Origin: Reticulitermes lucifugus
Lineage: Eukaryota > Arthropoda > Insecta > Blattodea > Rhinotermitidae
Length of the DNA: 64,000 nt
Direction: 5' to 3'
Assembly: GCA_026260175.1 (NCBI GenBank)
Contig: JAKCWW010000107.1
Location: forward strand, 1-64,000
Below are positions 48,676 through 60,984 of this stretch, in pieces. How positions within the stretch are numbered: the stretch's first letter is position 1; each line of letters starts with the position of its first letter. A program made the translations under genes and the position numbers. The notes beneath the pieces were generated by a model. The model did not search any database. It was given only the letters and a program-made list of their open reading frames with translations, and was not told the DNA's origin.

Positions 48676-50256
48676 CCTTATATGGGGTTCCACAACGAAA
48701 ATCATGTCAATAAGCTGTAGTGCATACTCACGAAAAACTTTTACTTTACACTCTGCTTCACAGTCTGTTACCCGCAGCATATTATACAGGCATGTGCTAA
48801 TAATGTGATTCAGTGTAACCGTATGCGCGACGACGTTACTGATCGTGTGCGAGTCATGCTACTGCCACTAAACTTGTCGCCCAGTACGGGCAATTACTAG
48901 ACAAGAAATTTAAACTGCACTTAATAATCTGTTCATCAGATGTGAAGCATGTCTAAGATTTGCCAGTCCTTTCCAACCCCTACCTAACATGTAGTAATTA
49001 AAGTTATATATTATTAATGTACACATTATATACGAGCAATATATTCCGTTAAGCTTGCCGTGTGTCCGGTTTCACTTTTCTCTTGACCATTCTGTATTTT
49101 TCTCCTAAATTTGCCTGTATTTGTCCCTGAGAGACGTAAATCGAACGGAATTAAATTCTACCTCTGCATTCAAGTTAAGGCTGGAGAGTTTGCATGCAGT
49201 GGGAGGAACCGACCTAATTCTTCAATCCCTTGCACTCTAGTACAGCACTGAGAGATAGATCATAATATGGGACTACTTGTAATATCTGATAAGTTATGTT
49301 CAACACAGGACGAGTGCAAATTTTAAATATTTTAATAGATTCCAATTCAGTTTTGTCACTCGAATTTCAAAGTTGAAGCCTAGTAGTTGCTTTATATACC
49401 AACGTTATAACGTCCATACATTCTTTGTTGTGCCCACAGAGCTCATTTATGTGTTTTGTCTAGTCCTCAGAACAAACAGCAATAGTTTTCTTACACAAAA
49501 TTAACTTATTTCATTTATAATTCAGAAATATTGTGTTTACTGCGCGGTACTGGTGAATCTTCAACTTTAATTCAGGTTAATTCATATTAATCGAATTATT
49601 ACAATAGAGACCCAAACACAAAACAATAACGACAGTAGTGGTTTAGAGAACATCATCCGCCTGGCTCTCTCATACAGTTGCAGTTTTCACGTGTCAGGTC
49701 TAAAATATATTTACGATTAAAAAAATTTGTAACATGAAAATTTAATTGTTAGCGTTTTGGAAAAGCTGAGTTATTACTATGAAGGAAAACACCAATTATA
49801 AAAAGAAACGAAAATTAGTGTGAAGATAAGAACACCTGAAATTTTTAATAGTATGTCTTAAAAACTTGGGTACTGTGGCACTCAGTAACGAAAGCGATAT
49901 GCCGTTATCTGCTCATCTCCCGCTGTGTGCTTGTGTGGTGTTGTGTCTGTAATGTTTATTAATAGCTTTCGAACAAACTGACGTATTTTCCTGAAGGGTA
50001 ACTTAACTTCAAAGCTGCAACAACCGAGCACGTTTTATTTCGTCCTAACAGTAGTAATAAAATGGCTGTCCTGTTAGCTTCTGAGCACGAACAGAGTAAG
50101 TACCACTTACTGCTGTATTCAGAAGATTTGTGTGAGGATAACACTTGAAAAAAGTACAGCTAGTATAAAAGAGATGTAATGTTCTCAAAGCGGTGATGAA
50201 GAAAATTCAATACATGTGAGATATGATGCTATGGAGATTGACAATTAATTAAAGAT

Positions 50257-50323
50257 GTTTCGGAAGAGGGCGTTTCCTCCATCTTTAGGGCCCTGAAGAT
50301 GGAGGCAGCAAGCTCCTCTGAAA
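50257..50323. repeat. Palindrome made of two inverted hammerhead-like modules
   Basis: CCTCCATCTTTAGGG (50276-50290) and CCCTGAAGATGGAGG (50291-50305) are inverted repeats with one mismatch and no loop. Weaker complementarity extends outward to about 50257 and 50323. Each half holds the CTGAAGA/CTAAAGA box, a GGAGG-loop-CTCC type hairpin and a GAAA box, so the two modules stand head to head. Confidence 0.6.
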
Positions 50324-50630
50324 TTTTAGTACATAATTGCGAAACAATATGGCGTCCTATCCCGAGAAGACGTAAATGTTGAAATCTGGAATGGCATTAT
50401 TATAGCATGCACAGTAAGAATTTCCGGCTGGAACTGGTAGAGTTAATTTTTCTGATGTAGATTTTCACTCTATCAATCCTGGGTTGTTAATGTATTTAAA
50501 GAATTTCAATTCATAAGCGAGCAATTAAGTTAAGTTTAGCTCATGACCTGTCGCACTTGACTCGTGCTCAGGGGGTCACAAAACTGAAACATATTCCAGA
50601 CCAAACTTTGTTTGCAGTTAAATATGAGAT

Positions 50631-50651
50631 TTATTATTATTATTATTATTA
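50631..50651. repeat. ATT trinucleotide microsatellite
   Basis: Seven ATT/TTA units. Confidence 0.9.
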
Positions 50652-52443
50652 TAAGATCATTGGCCCTTTTCACAGGCCTTTTCTTCCTGATACTTATCCT
50701 CTCGAAACAACGGTGATCCCCACCCCTAGGGCTTCAATTTTCATACTGCTGTACTTTAGGTGTTATGTGTGATATCCGAAGTAGAGATGTCATTTTTAGT
50801 GATCTACTGAATATTTTCATGGTATCGCTTCCAAATGTTTCTTTATACCTTTCGTTACTATTCCAGTGGCCCAATTATTGCCGGTATAATCATAAGTTTT
50901 ATAAATGTCTCATGGTATTGCCACCTTTATCAGTATATAAGTTTTCTCTTTTTTATTTACCTTATTTAATATAAATTATCTTTATTATTTTATTGTAATT
51001 ATTTAAGAAGTAGTTACTAAAGAAGGCATGCAAATTTTGACTGTGTCAATTTTGTTGAGTACAATCATGAACTTTTGCAATGTCGTTAATTCTCTAAATT
51101 TGACTAAACAATACTTCACACAGAATTTGTAGATATATTACGTTTTACCTCCACACAAACTTCCAGATTCGTACCTCCAGTGACTCATTAATTACGCCAT
51201 TTGCCTGGAAATGAGATATAGATTTTATTCAGCTGCCAATCTGCTGCCCTATATTATGTAAAATATCAGCAAACAAAAGTTACATATTTTGAGCAAAATA
51301 TCATAAATCACTCTATGACCCTTTATTAAGTGACGCTAGTGACGCTTACGTCTTACAATTACTGGTACCCGCCATATTGTTACTACATACAGCAGGAAAC
51401 TGAAAGACGTAACACCAGGATGGTCTCTAATAGTATAATTTCCACAAATAGTTTAGTTAAATCAGTTAAATGTTTCAAATGATAAGATGCAGAACACACT
51501 AACACTTACAAAAATAAAATTATCTCACAATCATTATTTACATCATTATGAAAATAAAGAAACCTAATAAAATGACTAAGCTGTGAAATCCGTTTTCTTT
51601 TTAGGCAAATGGGGAGAATACGTAACCACCTTGGCCTGAATGTCTTAAAATTATAAAAATGCTATAATTCAAATATTTACGTTCTTATGAAACACATTTC
51701 ATATATTTAGATCATGAATTTATATAAGCCAAATTGTTAGTAATGCACGAGGATTAGACACGAAATAAAACAGGCAAATTGGGCTTTTAGGTAGCAAACA
51801 TTTTGAAGCAAATACCTTCGGCTGGATTAATACAACAGCAAAACAAATGCTAAAACACATAAAAAAATAATGCCCGACAAAATGAATTGTGAAATTACTA
51901 AGTACAACAATAAATATAGCATTCATATAGGACTTCGTGGATACAAAACGGCTGAAGATATTAGGTAAAGAGCAGCACGAAATGTAAAACTTACTGTGCA
52001 CGAAGGGAGAAGAAGAAAACAAAAAGAGACTCGGAAGAAAGTTTAAATTCACTTTAATCATGTATCTTGAATTTGCTTTATGTATGAATAGAAATTAAAC
52101 TCAACACTCATAATTTATATTCATAAAAACGTGTGGTTAAGACCTATCTAAATGGTGATATATAGTCCTTTTTACCATAATATTCAGCCCCGTTTCAGAA
52201 ATTTGTGTACAATATTGAAATATGTTAACACACAAAGGCTGGTATATAGATAGTAATATTCTCTTCAGGCGTGAAAGAGAAGATAATAGGTTACAGCCAA
52301 ACTTTGACCTTTATTTATCAAACTAAATGACTTCACAACTCTTAAGACAATAACGTTCATCTAACGAGAAAAACGTGCCATAACTTCACCTCAAAACATG
52401 CACTTAACACTAAACTTTCTGTGTGTGACTGTAAGCTACTCAC

Positions 52444-52576
52444 CTATACAGAGGCTCGCCATCAGCTTCTTTGAACCATAGCACCATATAAACATCATCA
52501 TCACGATCACTTGGTGTGATGTCACATGGCATCATCGTTTTCTTGCCAAGAACGCCCTGCACTTCCACGATGGGAA
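52444..52576 (-). CDS. Sidestep-family Ig receptor, first visible coding exon (start of Ig domain 1)
   Basis: This 133-bp exon encodes 43 full codons. The acceptor TTCTTGTTGCAG ends at 52577 and the donor is CTGTATAG|GTGAGT at 52444/52443. It enters in phase 1 and leaves in phase 2. The product starts [20 protein letters not shown] and ends [18 protein letters not shown]. It supplies the first strands of the N-terminal Ig domain, with the first disulfide cysteine (MMPCDI) and the core tryptophan (VLWFK). [11 protein letters not shown] and [13 protein letters not shown] across the splice junction are diagnostic of Sidestep proteins. The exon holding the start codon and signal peptide is not found and should lie upstream on the minus strand. 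The exon is too short to show up as a long ORF starting at Met, and the plus-strand frame over it is a shadow. Confidence 0.95.
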
Positions 52577-55576
52577 CTGCAACAAGAACAGTCAATCGTA
52601 TCAAGTACTGTCATCGTAGACCCAAGCTTTCAAGACAATTCTGAGCTACAGCGTTCAAACCCAAACCGCATTTTAATAAAGTTCCTTGTTATTAGTAATA
52701 ATCTAAACTGCCAACTTTCTTTGTTCTTCTTATGACCTGAGAATATTTATTCAGATATTTGCATGTTTCGACAGAACATTAAGTCATGGTCTGCTAATTT
52801 TTACATCCACAACCCGACTTACCATTTACAAGTATTTAGCTTTGCCGGCTACGTGAGATATCCTGCTAACATAAAGTCGACAAATGAAACACAGAAGCTA
52901 AAAAACGTATAGTAAATATAAATATACGTTTTATCTCACAACTGATTTTGCAAACATTTCTAAGTACATTTTAATTTGGAAAACTTTAATCTGCAATATA
53001 TAATTTTCAATTTCGCTTTCAAATTTACTTACAGGCCTGTAATTTAACTAGAATTGTAGTATTCAGGACAAAGGGAGGTCTAAAATAATACGAGAACAAT
53101 CTTAAACTGCTCTCCGAAATGAGCACATTATTTAATACCTCTCCTTTGTTTCCATTTTAATATGATAAAGCCTAACTATCATCCTGCGGAATAACTGGAT
53201 AAATACAAACCGAGTTCTGTTCTTTCGCGTGAAGCGACTGAATTGTGACAACTGACAAGCTGGTGTTTTTAACAATAACCTACGTAGCGAGTTCCCTTCC
53301 ACTCAGCGGTACAGAGGAGAGATTAAGGGAAGTATAAGTGATCAATTCAATTACAGAAACTAAGAACACAACAATTTAATATTACGCGCTTTTCTAATAT
53401 GTTTCGGTTCTTTTAAATACCTTTTAAGAGGACTTGCACAGACACAGCTCATTAGTTACTACACAAAGCTTTAAAAGTTTAAAAGTTTTGTATCTGCTAA
53501 ATAATTTTGTTTGTACAAGAAACTGAAAGTAGCAAAATTGTGTCTGCGGAAGTCTCCTTAATATAAGCTTAATAAAAGCCGAAGCATATTGTAGCGGTGG
53601 GTCATAACTAATTTTTTGTGTTTTTAAATGTTTTAATTTAATTGAGTGTTGAGGTATACACAGTTTTAAATTACGCATTCTTTTAGTAAGTTAAAAGTAT
53701 TTTAATTAGGGACATTCGGATCATGGAGCACAGGTAATTCAACGATAATATAAAACTTATATATCAGAGATTAAACTTTAACAATGGTGATAGGATTCAT
53801 AATAATATTTGTAATACTATGGTGAGATTTAATTTAGACCAGGACACTGAATATCCCCGGTGAGGTTAATCGCTTGCTCCACATTGTTATCAGCGCATTA
53901 TTCACTGCCATAAAATTGTTTGACGCAAAATAGACTGAGTTTGTCAAGCCTTCGAAAAGCGAAATATGTTTGTATCTAGTCTATAAGCCTAACCTTAATT
54001 TTTCAGTTCCTGATTATAAACGTGAAAGGAGAACGCAATGGAATCATTGCTCGCGTTGAATGTGAAGATACTTCTCCAGCATTTTATTGAAGGATTGAAA
54101 GAAGGAACTTAGCCTTTCGTATGGGCCGAAATTTGAAACTCTGACCTCCTTCAATGTGAGCTTTGTAACGTGAAGTTCCGATATAGTTTTTACATGAGCA
54201 TACATACAAATAAAGCCTCATTGACGGATAAGTCCGAAAGTGATAAAATATGTTAGTACGGCTTAAGAATATAAGATTTGATCTACTTAGAGTTACGCTT
54301 GTGAAGACTTGCATCTTCAGGTGTTCAAAATCGTAAATTTATAATCATACTAAAAGACGCACAGGATGGATGGGAAATCTGCGTTTCGTTGTGCACGTCT
54401 TCAATAGGGCTGAACGTCGTAAAATAAATTTCCCATATAAAGTACGATTAAGGTAGGGTTACATTTTCGTATACTGGACTTAATCGTACGTACACAATCC
54501 ATATAGTCTTCGGCTTTCAGATTCAAATTGCGTAAATTATCAAGCACACCGTTTCTCTCTTTCAACCAAACTAGAAGTGAAACCAAACAACATAAGTTAC
54601 ATCCAGACGATGAAATGAAAGTTGTAATATCCGGTAGAAAATGTGATTTCATTCAGTAGAAATCTCATTATAGGATTAAAAATCAAACAGAGTTATTGCA
54701 TTCTAAGTGAACATGGAAAACGAAAGGCTTTTTGCCCTGTTTATTTGGCTTTCGTGCAAAATTTCTGAGAAACGCCTGGGGTATATATTTGTAGAGAATT
54801 TGTCTTCTCTTATATACCTACTCAGTCAATTCTGAAGGACTTTTGTTTCAAAACTTTGCGAAGTAAACATTACGAAAACCTAGTTCCGTGGTCACATAAC
54901 GAAATACTGTGCCAAATATATAGCTGTCCCTTAGCCACTCTATACCCTGTTCAATGCTGAAAGTTCAACAGATTTGGGATTTTAGAAGTACTAGAGGAAA
55001 TATTATATCTAATACTGTATCGTATTACGTAAGGTACTGAAATTAACAATCTCACCTTCTTCCTGACGCCTGGGTATTTGGTTCATAGTAAAGTTCTCAC
55101 AAAGAGCTGAACTGAGTAACTGTATAAATAATTCCAAACTATTTCGATAATTGAAGAATTATGTTAACAATAATTAGCTTAATTAATACACGTGCTAGTA
55201 TGATGTAAGCATCTAATTAAAGGAAAGCGCTAGGAAGAATAAACAGATAAGTGTGGAAAGAGAGGAAAACTATACTTATATTTCGAATTATATATTTTAC
55301 AAATGGGATCTTAGGAATTTTATATATCTAATCACTTGATGTTATTAATTTGTTAATTATGATATAATAAAAATAATCATGCTGCTATTACTATTATATT
55401 TTCCAGTAGTCTCACTGAAATACTAAGTTAAGAGTACAACCAAATCAAAAGGTATGTTACTTATATCAGTAAGTAATTGCCATGTCTGGAATAATACTGA
55501 CAGCCCTTCCCTCGCAATAGCTCAGAAAATTTGTCTGAAATTGACTCTCACATTCTCGACAGCCAGTACGTAAGGC

Positions 55577-55832
55577 AAATGTAAAGTTCAACCTAGAACA
55601 GGCCATGAACGTCCCGAGGGAGAGTAGAGGTATATCTCTACTCTTTCTTTAACCTCGGCGCTGTATGAGGTATGTGGTCAAGACCAAGCCCCTGCCGCTT
55701 TACCTGGGGAAAGAGCCTCAGTACCTAAAGTAAAGGTGGTTGGGTGGGCTCCTGGGTCGGTTTGGACGGGCGTGGAAAATCTCGCCCTACCGGGATTCGA
55801 TCTCCGGTCCGTCCAGTCTGTAGCCCCTGTAC
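55577..55832 (-). mobile_element. Retroposon family C, copy 1 (tRNA-like head, minus strand)
   Basis: Read on the minus strand, a head with GGGGCTACAGACTGGACG and a B-box-like GATCGAATCCCGG is followed by a body containing CAGGTAAAGCGGCAGGGGCT and GACGTTCATGGCCTGTTC, ending TTTACATTT. The end from about 55700 down to 55577 aligns with 60863-60984. A tRNA-like head and a shared 3' end point to a SINE-type retroposon distinct from families A and B. Confidence 0.6.
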
Positions 55833-58800
55833 GTATACGTGTTTACAGTAATGATTAAAGGGAAAGCATTCTATCTCGATTCCTTTATTTCCTGTCAATC
55901 TGGTGAATTTTGCTACATGTCACAACTGTCTACTTGAGAATCAATTTGCTGTCAAAAACAGTGGCATAGAATCAGGGCTGTTTCGGTACATCAATATACA
56001 AATTTACACCTCTCTGTTGGTTTTAACAAAATATAGGGCTGGCTTTACTTCGCATTATTCCGTTAAACTAAACTGTGCCAAACAGCTGCTGAAATATGAG
56101 GATGACAAAATTTCAGCATTACTTTGCTAATTAAATTCTCGTCTTTGTTACACATTCTATACAGTGTTGTGTATAAAATAACCTACTTCCTCTGAAGCAG
56201 AAGAAGCCTTATACATAGATTTAATACTGCACACGCAAGCCTGTAAGATGTTCATGTTCTCTAAGACACAAAAATATAATCATATTATTAGAGTAATTAC
56301 GCGAAACAACGTGATATTCCGATGTTAGATTGAATATCATTTCCTTTCTTAGAGGTAAAAGAAGGATTGTTTCATTTAAAGTGTTTTTTACTTCTTATAT
56401 TTCGTGCGATAGAGCAGTATATGTCCTTCAATTCTCAAACAGCAATATATAATTAGTGCTTGCGGAGTTATAAGAGTTAAAAGTAAGGCACACAGATTTA
56501 CAGAACTCCGTTATTTAAAAGCAGAAGCTAACAACAAGCATCAAAATCTACATAGAAAAGCAATTATGGTTTCCAAGATCCTTCCTTTCCGCTCGGTTTT
56601 CTTCAGAGTTTCTAAGCTTACGGCGTTACTGTTTCCGCTACCTCAGTTCTAAATTCGCAATTTCCTAGTTGTGTCGGTCTTAGACGAACAGTTCTAAGGT
56701 ACAGCTACTTACAAAGGTCAAATTTAAAGTACAGATTTGCATATGTACCATCTTAACGACTTCATATAACATCAGTGTTAAGAATGCTGTGTAAAGTTTT
56801 CAAATAAACGAGTCAACGTAAGTTTATAGTCTATTATAACCTAGCTTCTTCTTCGTTTTCTTTAGGCTTTGCAAAACGTGGAAAGTTTTCTTCTCTTGTT
56901 TATGTCATAGAGGTAGAGGCATCCTAAATTGATGTGGCATGGTCAGACACGTAATACCGTTGCGTACCAGCCGGATTTAATCCCCTTGGTATTCCGTATC
57001 AGGCTACGGGTACAGTACCACTCATTTTTGCGTCTCGCATTTTATGGTCAACAGAAGGTTTTATTGTGACTGTGATTTATTCTGTCAGGTAAGCTCACTG
57101 ATCATCCGTTTCTCTATCGACGTATGTAAAGTGGAAGTGAAAATCCACATTCCAGGGCTGCATCCTATGTGTCTTCGGCAATAATTTCTTTTTTGCTCAT
57201 ATCACTTGAACGGAACATCACATTGACCTACAGAAGAAAATTACAGTTTAAAGTATCATAATAATTACGGTGACAGTCTAATTTCGAACACTTTAAGCAG
57301 ATCCGTTGTCTGTTACAGGAAACATTAAATACGCGAAATGGTCACAGAGAATTTAACGCCTTAACGGAAATTGACAAGTCGTGTTTTCGCAGTGATAATT
57401 TCATCAAGTTTACGTCATTATTTTAAGCCAAGACAAACTCAATATACAGGATATTTCTGAAATAGGCAGCCATATTTTTTATACGTGGTCTATGGACCAA
57501 AACAAACAGAAAACGTGATATAAACATGTGTCCTATGAAGCTAGGCTTCTTAATTATAACCACTTTAGACATTAATACTCATAAAAACAATTCACATATC
57601 AGACGCCAGTAGCAATGTTCCTAGGATAATTGGAATGTTATTGCCACATTCAAATTTGTACAGCACACATGAAAACCTTTCACAAAAGTTGTTCGAATTT
57701 TCTGCCTTGTATCGTTAAACATGATGCTGCCCTTCTCATATTTTGATATGTAAGTGGTCATGCCGCCAAAACAAAGCTCCCTAAGACATATGTTTGCATG
57801 AAGTTCCTTCTTTGAAATTGTGCATAGAACACTTATCGAAAATATAGCAGCCTATTTCAGAATCACACTTATATGATATATGACACACGTAGGCTTGATT
57901 ATTCTTTGCGTCTGTTGGCAAATATTCCGGAGAATTACCGTAGTCATATTTGTAATAATTACATCTTAAAACAACACATCTAAAAATAATCACGAAAAAT
58001 AATCGTAAAGTGAATCGGAACAGAAATGTCAGCACATATGGACAACACTCTGTTACATATGTGTCGAATTACAAAAATGCAAAGCGTTTGGTTGCTTACA
58101 AAAAAAGTCTAAATGTGATAATTGAACGAGGTGAGAAGAGTTTAAATCCAACACTTGATTTTACTCTATCAGCTAAACTTCATATATAAAGAATACGTAA
58201 CTGACACCAGGAAAATCTGAATTTGCTTTTCGAAAGCTATATTAATCTCATTTCTATATTCGAGTAAATGTTATTGCCTATTTACTTGGCAACTTTTTTC
58301 TTTGACTGTACTGTGCTGAAGCGTCTGGTATAATCCAGGCTGCACTGCGGTAGCGGCTGTAATGAGGAAGCACTGCAATAATGACGACTCGAAAGTGAGG
58401 CAATTGAGAGTGAATAAAACTCTGGATTATAATAATCCTTATGGCGGACGGTTGGCGTGGATCCCAGCGAAAGATAAAACTTCATCCTAGTCAGAAGAAT
58501 GAAGAGGAGCCTAGGATTAGCATTTTGTGCCAACGTGTAAAGAAGGTGGGAACACTTTCTGTGTTATTAAATGAGATGGAAATTTAAGGTAAAACCTATC
58601 CTTATTCAGAGCAAATGAAGAAGGTGCTTAAGGTTTTATCACCCAGAAATAAATAGTAAATTAAGATGAATAAATAAATAGGCCGAAATAGCCTTAAGTA
58701 ACATAACTGGTGAATTATAATTAAATATCTATGTATACGAAGTTAGATGTTTTAAATGATAGAAATATCTTTGCCTTTTATTAAATAAAGGTAGCAGTTA

Positions 58801-60145
58801 TGTGGGTGTGTAACATATTCTCTACTTCATTAAAACGTATCAGGCTTCGGAGAGATCGTAACATCTTTTGGCGTCTATAATGCAAACGAAAACATATTCA
58901 GTTAATATTAACAGAACTACGACAGACACGATCAATAAGCAACACCATATGAATGTATAGTAAATAATCTCTCGTTTTATCATATAAATCTATGCTTAAA
59001 ATATATCACCTTCATAATTTGTGGGTCAAATTGCCCGTGGCCAGAGTGTAGACAAAAGTGCGAAACAGCATTTTAATTATAATAACGAAATAACATCCAG
59101 TTAAAATGAAACGCCGCGTGTAACTATAGCTCTAAAATACATGTATAGTACAATAACGCTGCTTGAAAATTGTATTTGTTATTAACTGCATCAAAAAATT
59201 ACAGTACATAAAAATTTAATGTATAAGGGAAAAGGAAATATATAGTTCCTCTTTCCAGACCCATTTCATTTATGGCTTGTTACGTTCTGTAATACAACAT
59301 TAAATTCCATCACATCTAATTATAAATTGAAGCTCTTCCACCCGTAAATTTAACTAAAGTTAATTACACTTGAAGAAAGTTATCGCCACCTCAGATTGTC
59401 AAGGTAATTCAGGCATATAAAGATTTCGGTTTCGGATCACATGGTCGAGAGTTCCAGGGTAAGAAGTAAAAGTTCACCTGCATCTCCATTAGACACACAA
59501 GTTCACAAAGTTCTTCAACGGATAACTATCGCGTAGGAAGAAAAGGAAATGTTAATAAAGCTGAAAGAAACTCCAGGAAAGTAAGAGAGTAAAGGAAGTA
59601 CTCGAATGCAGCAGTGTTTGTAAGACATCAGCACAGGTGTACTTAATGCGAATGTCGACTGAACCTGCCATCATAGCAGCTGAAATTGTGAGCAGATGTA
59701 AGAATTAGAAAATGCTATTAGCGCATGAAAATTGACAAAAACATATATTCTGAAAGAATACAAGAACGAAAACCCGAAACCTAGAAGAACATGTATTCAA
59801 TTTCGTTCACTGCGAGTTCAAGAGTATATTATCCCACAAGGGAAATATATTCGAAACGCTTTTGCATGTGTATAGTACCTTCAGTACGTGCAGTGTAGAG
59901 ACCGCAAGCTATTTCTCTCGATAATGGAAGAGGATTGAGGTGTGGCGAGAAAGACTTCGCAGCTATATGTCATTGATTGGGTTGGTAGCCGCTGGCAGCA
60001 TGGGTGAGTGACTAACTAACACGCATCGTGGTTTTCGCTTCCGTCTTTTACATTAAGCCACTGAGCTCTCTGCATGGCGGACAGATAATTGACAAGGGGT
60101 CTGAGTATCGACATGGATGACAGAAAGTGGTACCTGAAAAGGAGC

Positions 60146-60340
60146 GAGGAATTTATTAAAGAAGAACAGAAACGGGGAAGAACGAATAAAAGGAAAATAT
60201 ACAAGACAGGGGAAAATAAAAAATAGAATGAAATGAGAAATTAAGAAGAGAGAGTAAAGAGGAGTAGAGAATATATTTAAGGAGAAATTAAGAAAGCAAG
60301 CAAAAGGAAGAATGTAGACATTGAAAAACACGAAGAAACT
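60146..60340. other. Purine-rich tract
   Basis: About 200 bp dominated by A and G on the plus strand (for example GAAGAACAGAAACGGGGAAG). Its complement yields long hydrophobic Phe/Leu-rich minus-strand frames (up to 107 codons) that come from composition alone and should not be annotated as membrane proteins. Confidence 0.7.
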
Positions 60341-60720
60341 TTGCAACATATATTCATATATTAAGATATATTTCACTGGATTTTACCATCTACTAAGCAT
60401 TTACGCATGTGTTTGAAACGGGCACTCGCCATGATGCATCGGCCTTTCTCTTGCGGTTGGACATGTATCAAGAGCACAAAGAAATCTTTTTCGGTATAAG
60501 AATATTTAAATAATTTCATGTCCAATTTTAAATCCCTTCAGGATGGTGACATACATACTATCTACGTACATTACTTGTTACATACCAGAATTAAACATTT
60601 ATCTGTATTTAAAATTTTAACACGTATTTTAAACCATGTATTTTTAATATCTAATATTTTACACGTGCGTTGGTTCACATAAATTTTGTAACATCTCAAT
60701 GTATCTATTTTTCGTAACGC

Positions 60721-60766
60721 ACCTCCATGAGGATGACCACATGAGTGGCAGAAACATGTAGGAGGT
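60721..60766 (+). repeat. Hammerhead-like module, copy 6 (all three stems possible)
   Basis: The order is ACCTCC, ATGAGGA, TGACCACATGAGTGGCA, GAA, ACATGT, A, GGAGGT. ACCTCC and GGAGGT pair over 6 bp (stem I). TG/CA plus CCAC/GTGG with one bulged A closes an ATGA loop (stem II). ACATGT is a perfect 6-nt palindrome, as a dimeric stem III would need. Position 17 is A, an allowed base. The core reads ATGAGGA where CTGANGA is required, so the invariant C is lost and this copy is probably inactive. Confidence 0.45.
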
Positions 60767-60862
60767 ATTGCTACTTTTCTAATATATTTTCATAAACTTG
60801 TGTGCATTTGTTAGTTTTAGTTACCGTACCTACTTTCTTGTCCTTTAAATCCAGATAAATTT

Positions 60863-60984
60863 AAATGTAAAGCTCACCCTAGAACAAGCCATGAAGGCCC
60901 AGAGAAGGAGTAGACGATAGATGGGGTGGTTGGTTAAAGCCACGCCCCGGCCGCTTTAACACCGGGAAAAGAGACCCACTACCC
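60863..60984 (-). mobile_element. Retroposon family C, copy 2 (5'-truncated, minus strand)
   Basis: It aligns with the 3' part of the 55.6-kb copy: AAATGTAAAG, CTAGAACA-GCCATGAA and GCCGCTTTA on the plus strand. It shares the same terminal end but stops before the tRNA-like head, as expected of a 5'-truncated retroposon in minus orientation. Confidence 0.6.

Larger units (their letters stand above)
41565..52443 (-). other. 10.9-kb intron of the sidestep-family gene
   Basis: The intron runs from the donor TAG|GTGAGT at 52443 to the acceptor GTCACAG at 41565 and is phase 2. It holds two family-A SINEs, the second copy of the 500-bp repeat, a CpG-rich patch with a degenerate tandem array, a retrotransposon tail and hammerhead-like modules, listed separately. 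The remaining stretches (42.3-43.3, 45.6-47.3, 48.7-50.2 and 50.7-52.4 kb) show no gene or repeat I can name. The overlapping open frames at 46.1-46.4 kb look like chance. Confidence 0.85.

Noticed and set aside
57781-58035. 84-codon minus frame with hydrophobic start and cysteine-rich end
   Set aside because: It resembles a small secreted peptide, but cysteine spacing matches no family I know and there is no promoter or polyadenylation context.
58282-58533. 83-codon minus frame
   Set aside because: The product is Ser/Tyr-rich with no recognised motif and no splice or promoter support.
60053-60376. 107-codon minus frame looking like a membrane protein
   Set aside because: It is the complement of a purine-rich tract; the Phe/Leu/Ile content comes from base composition.
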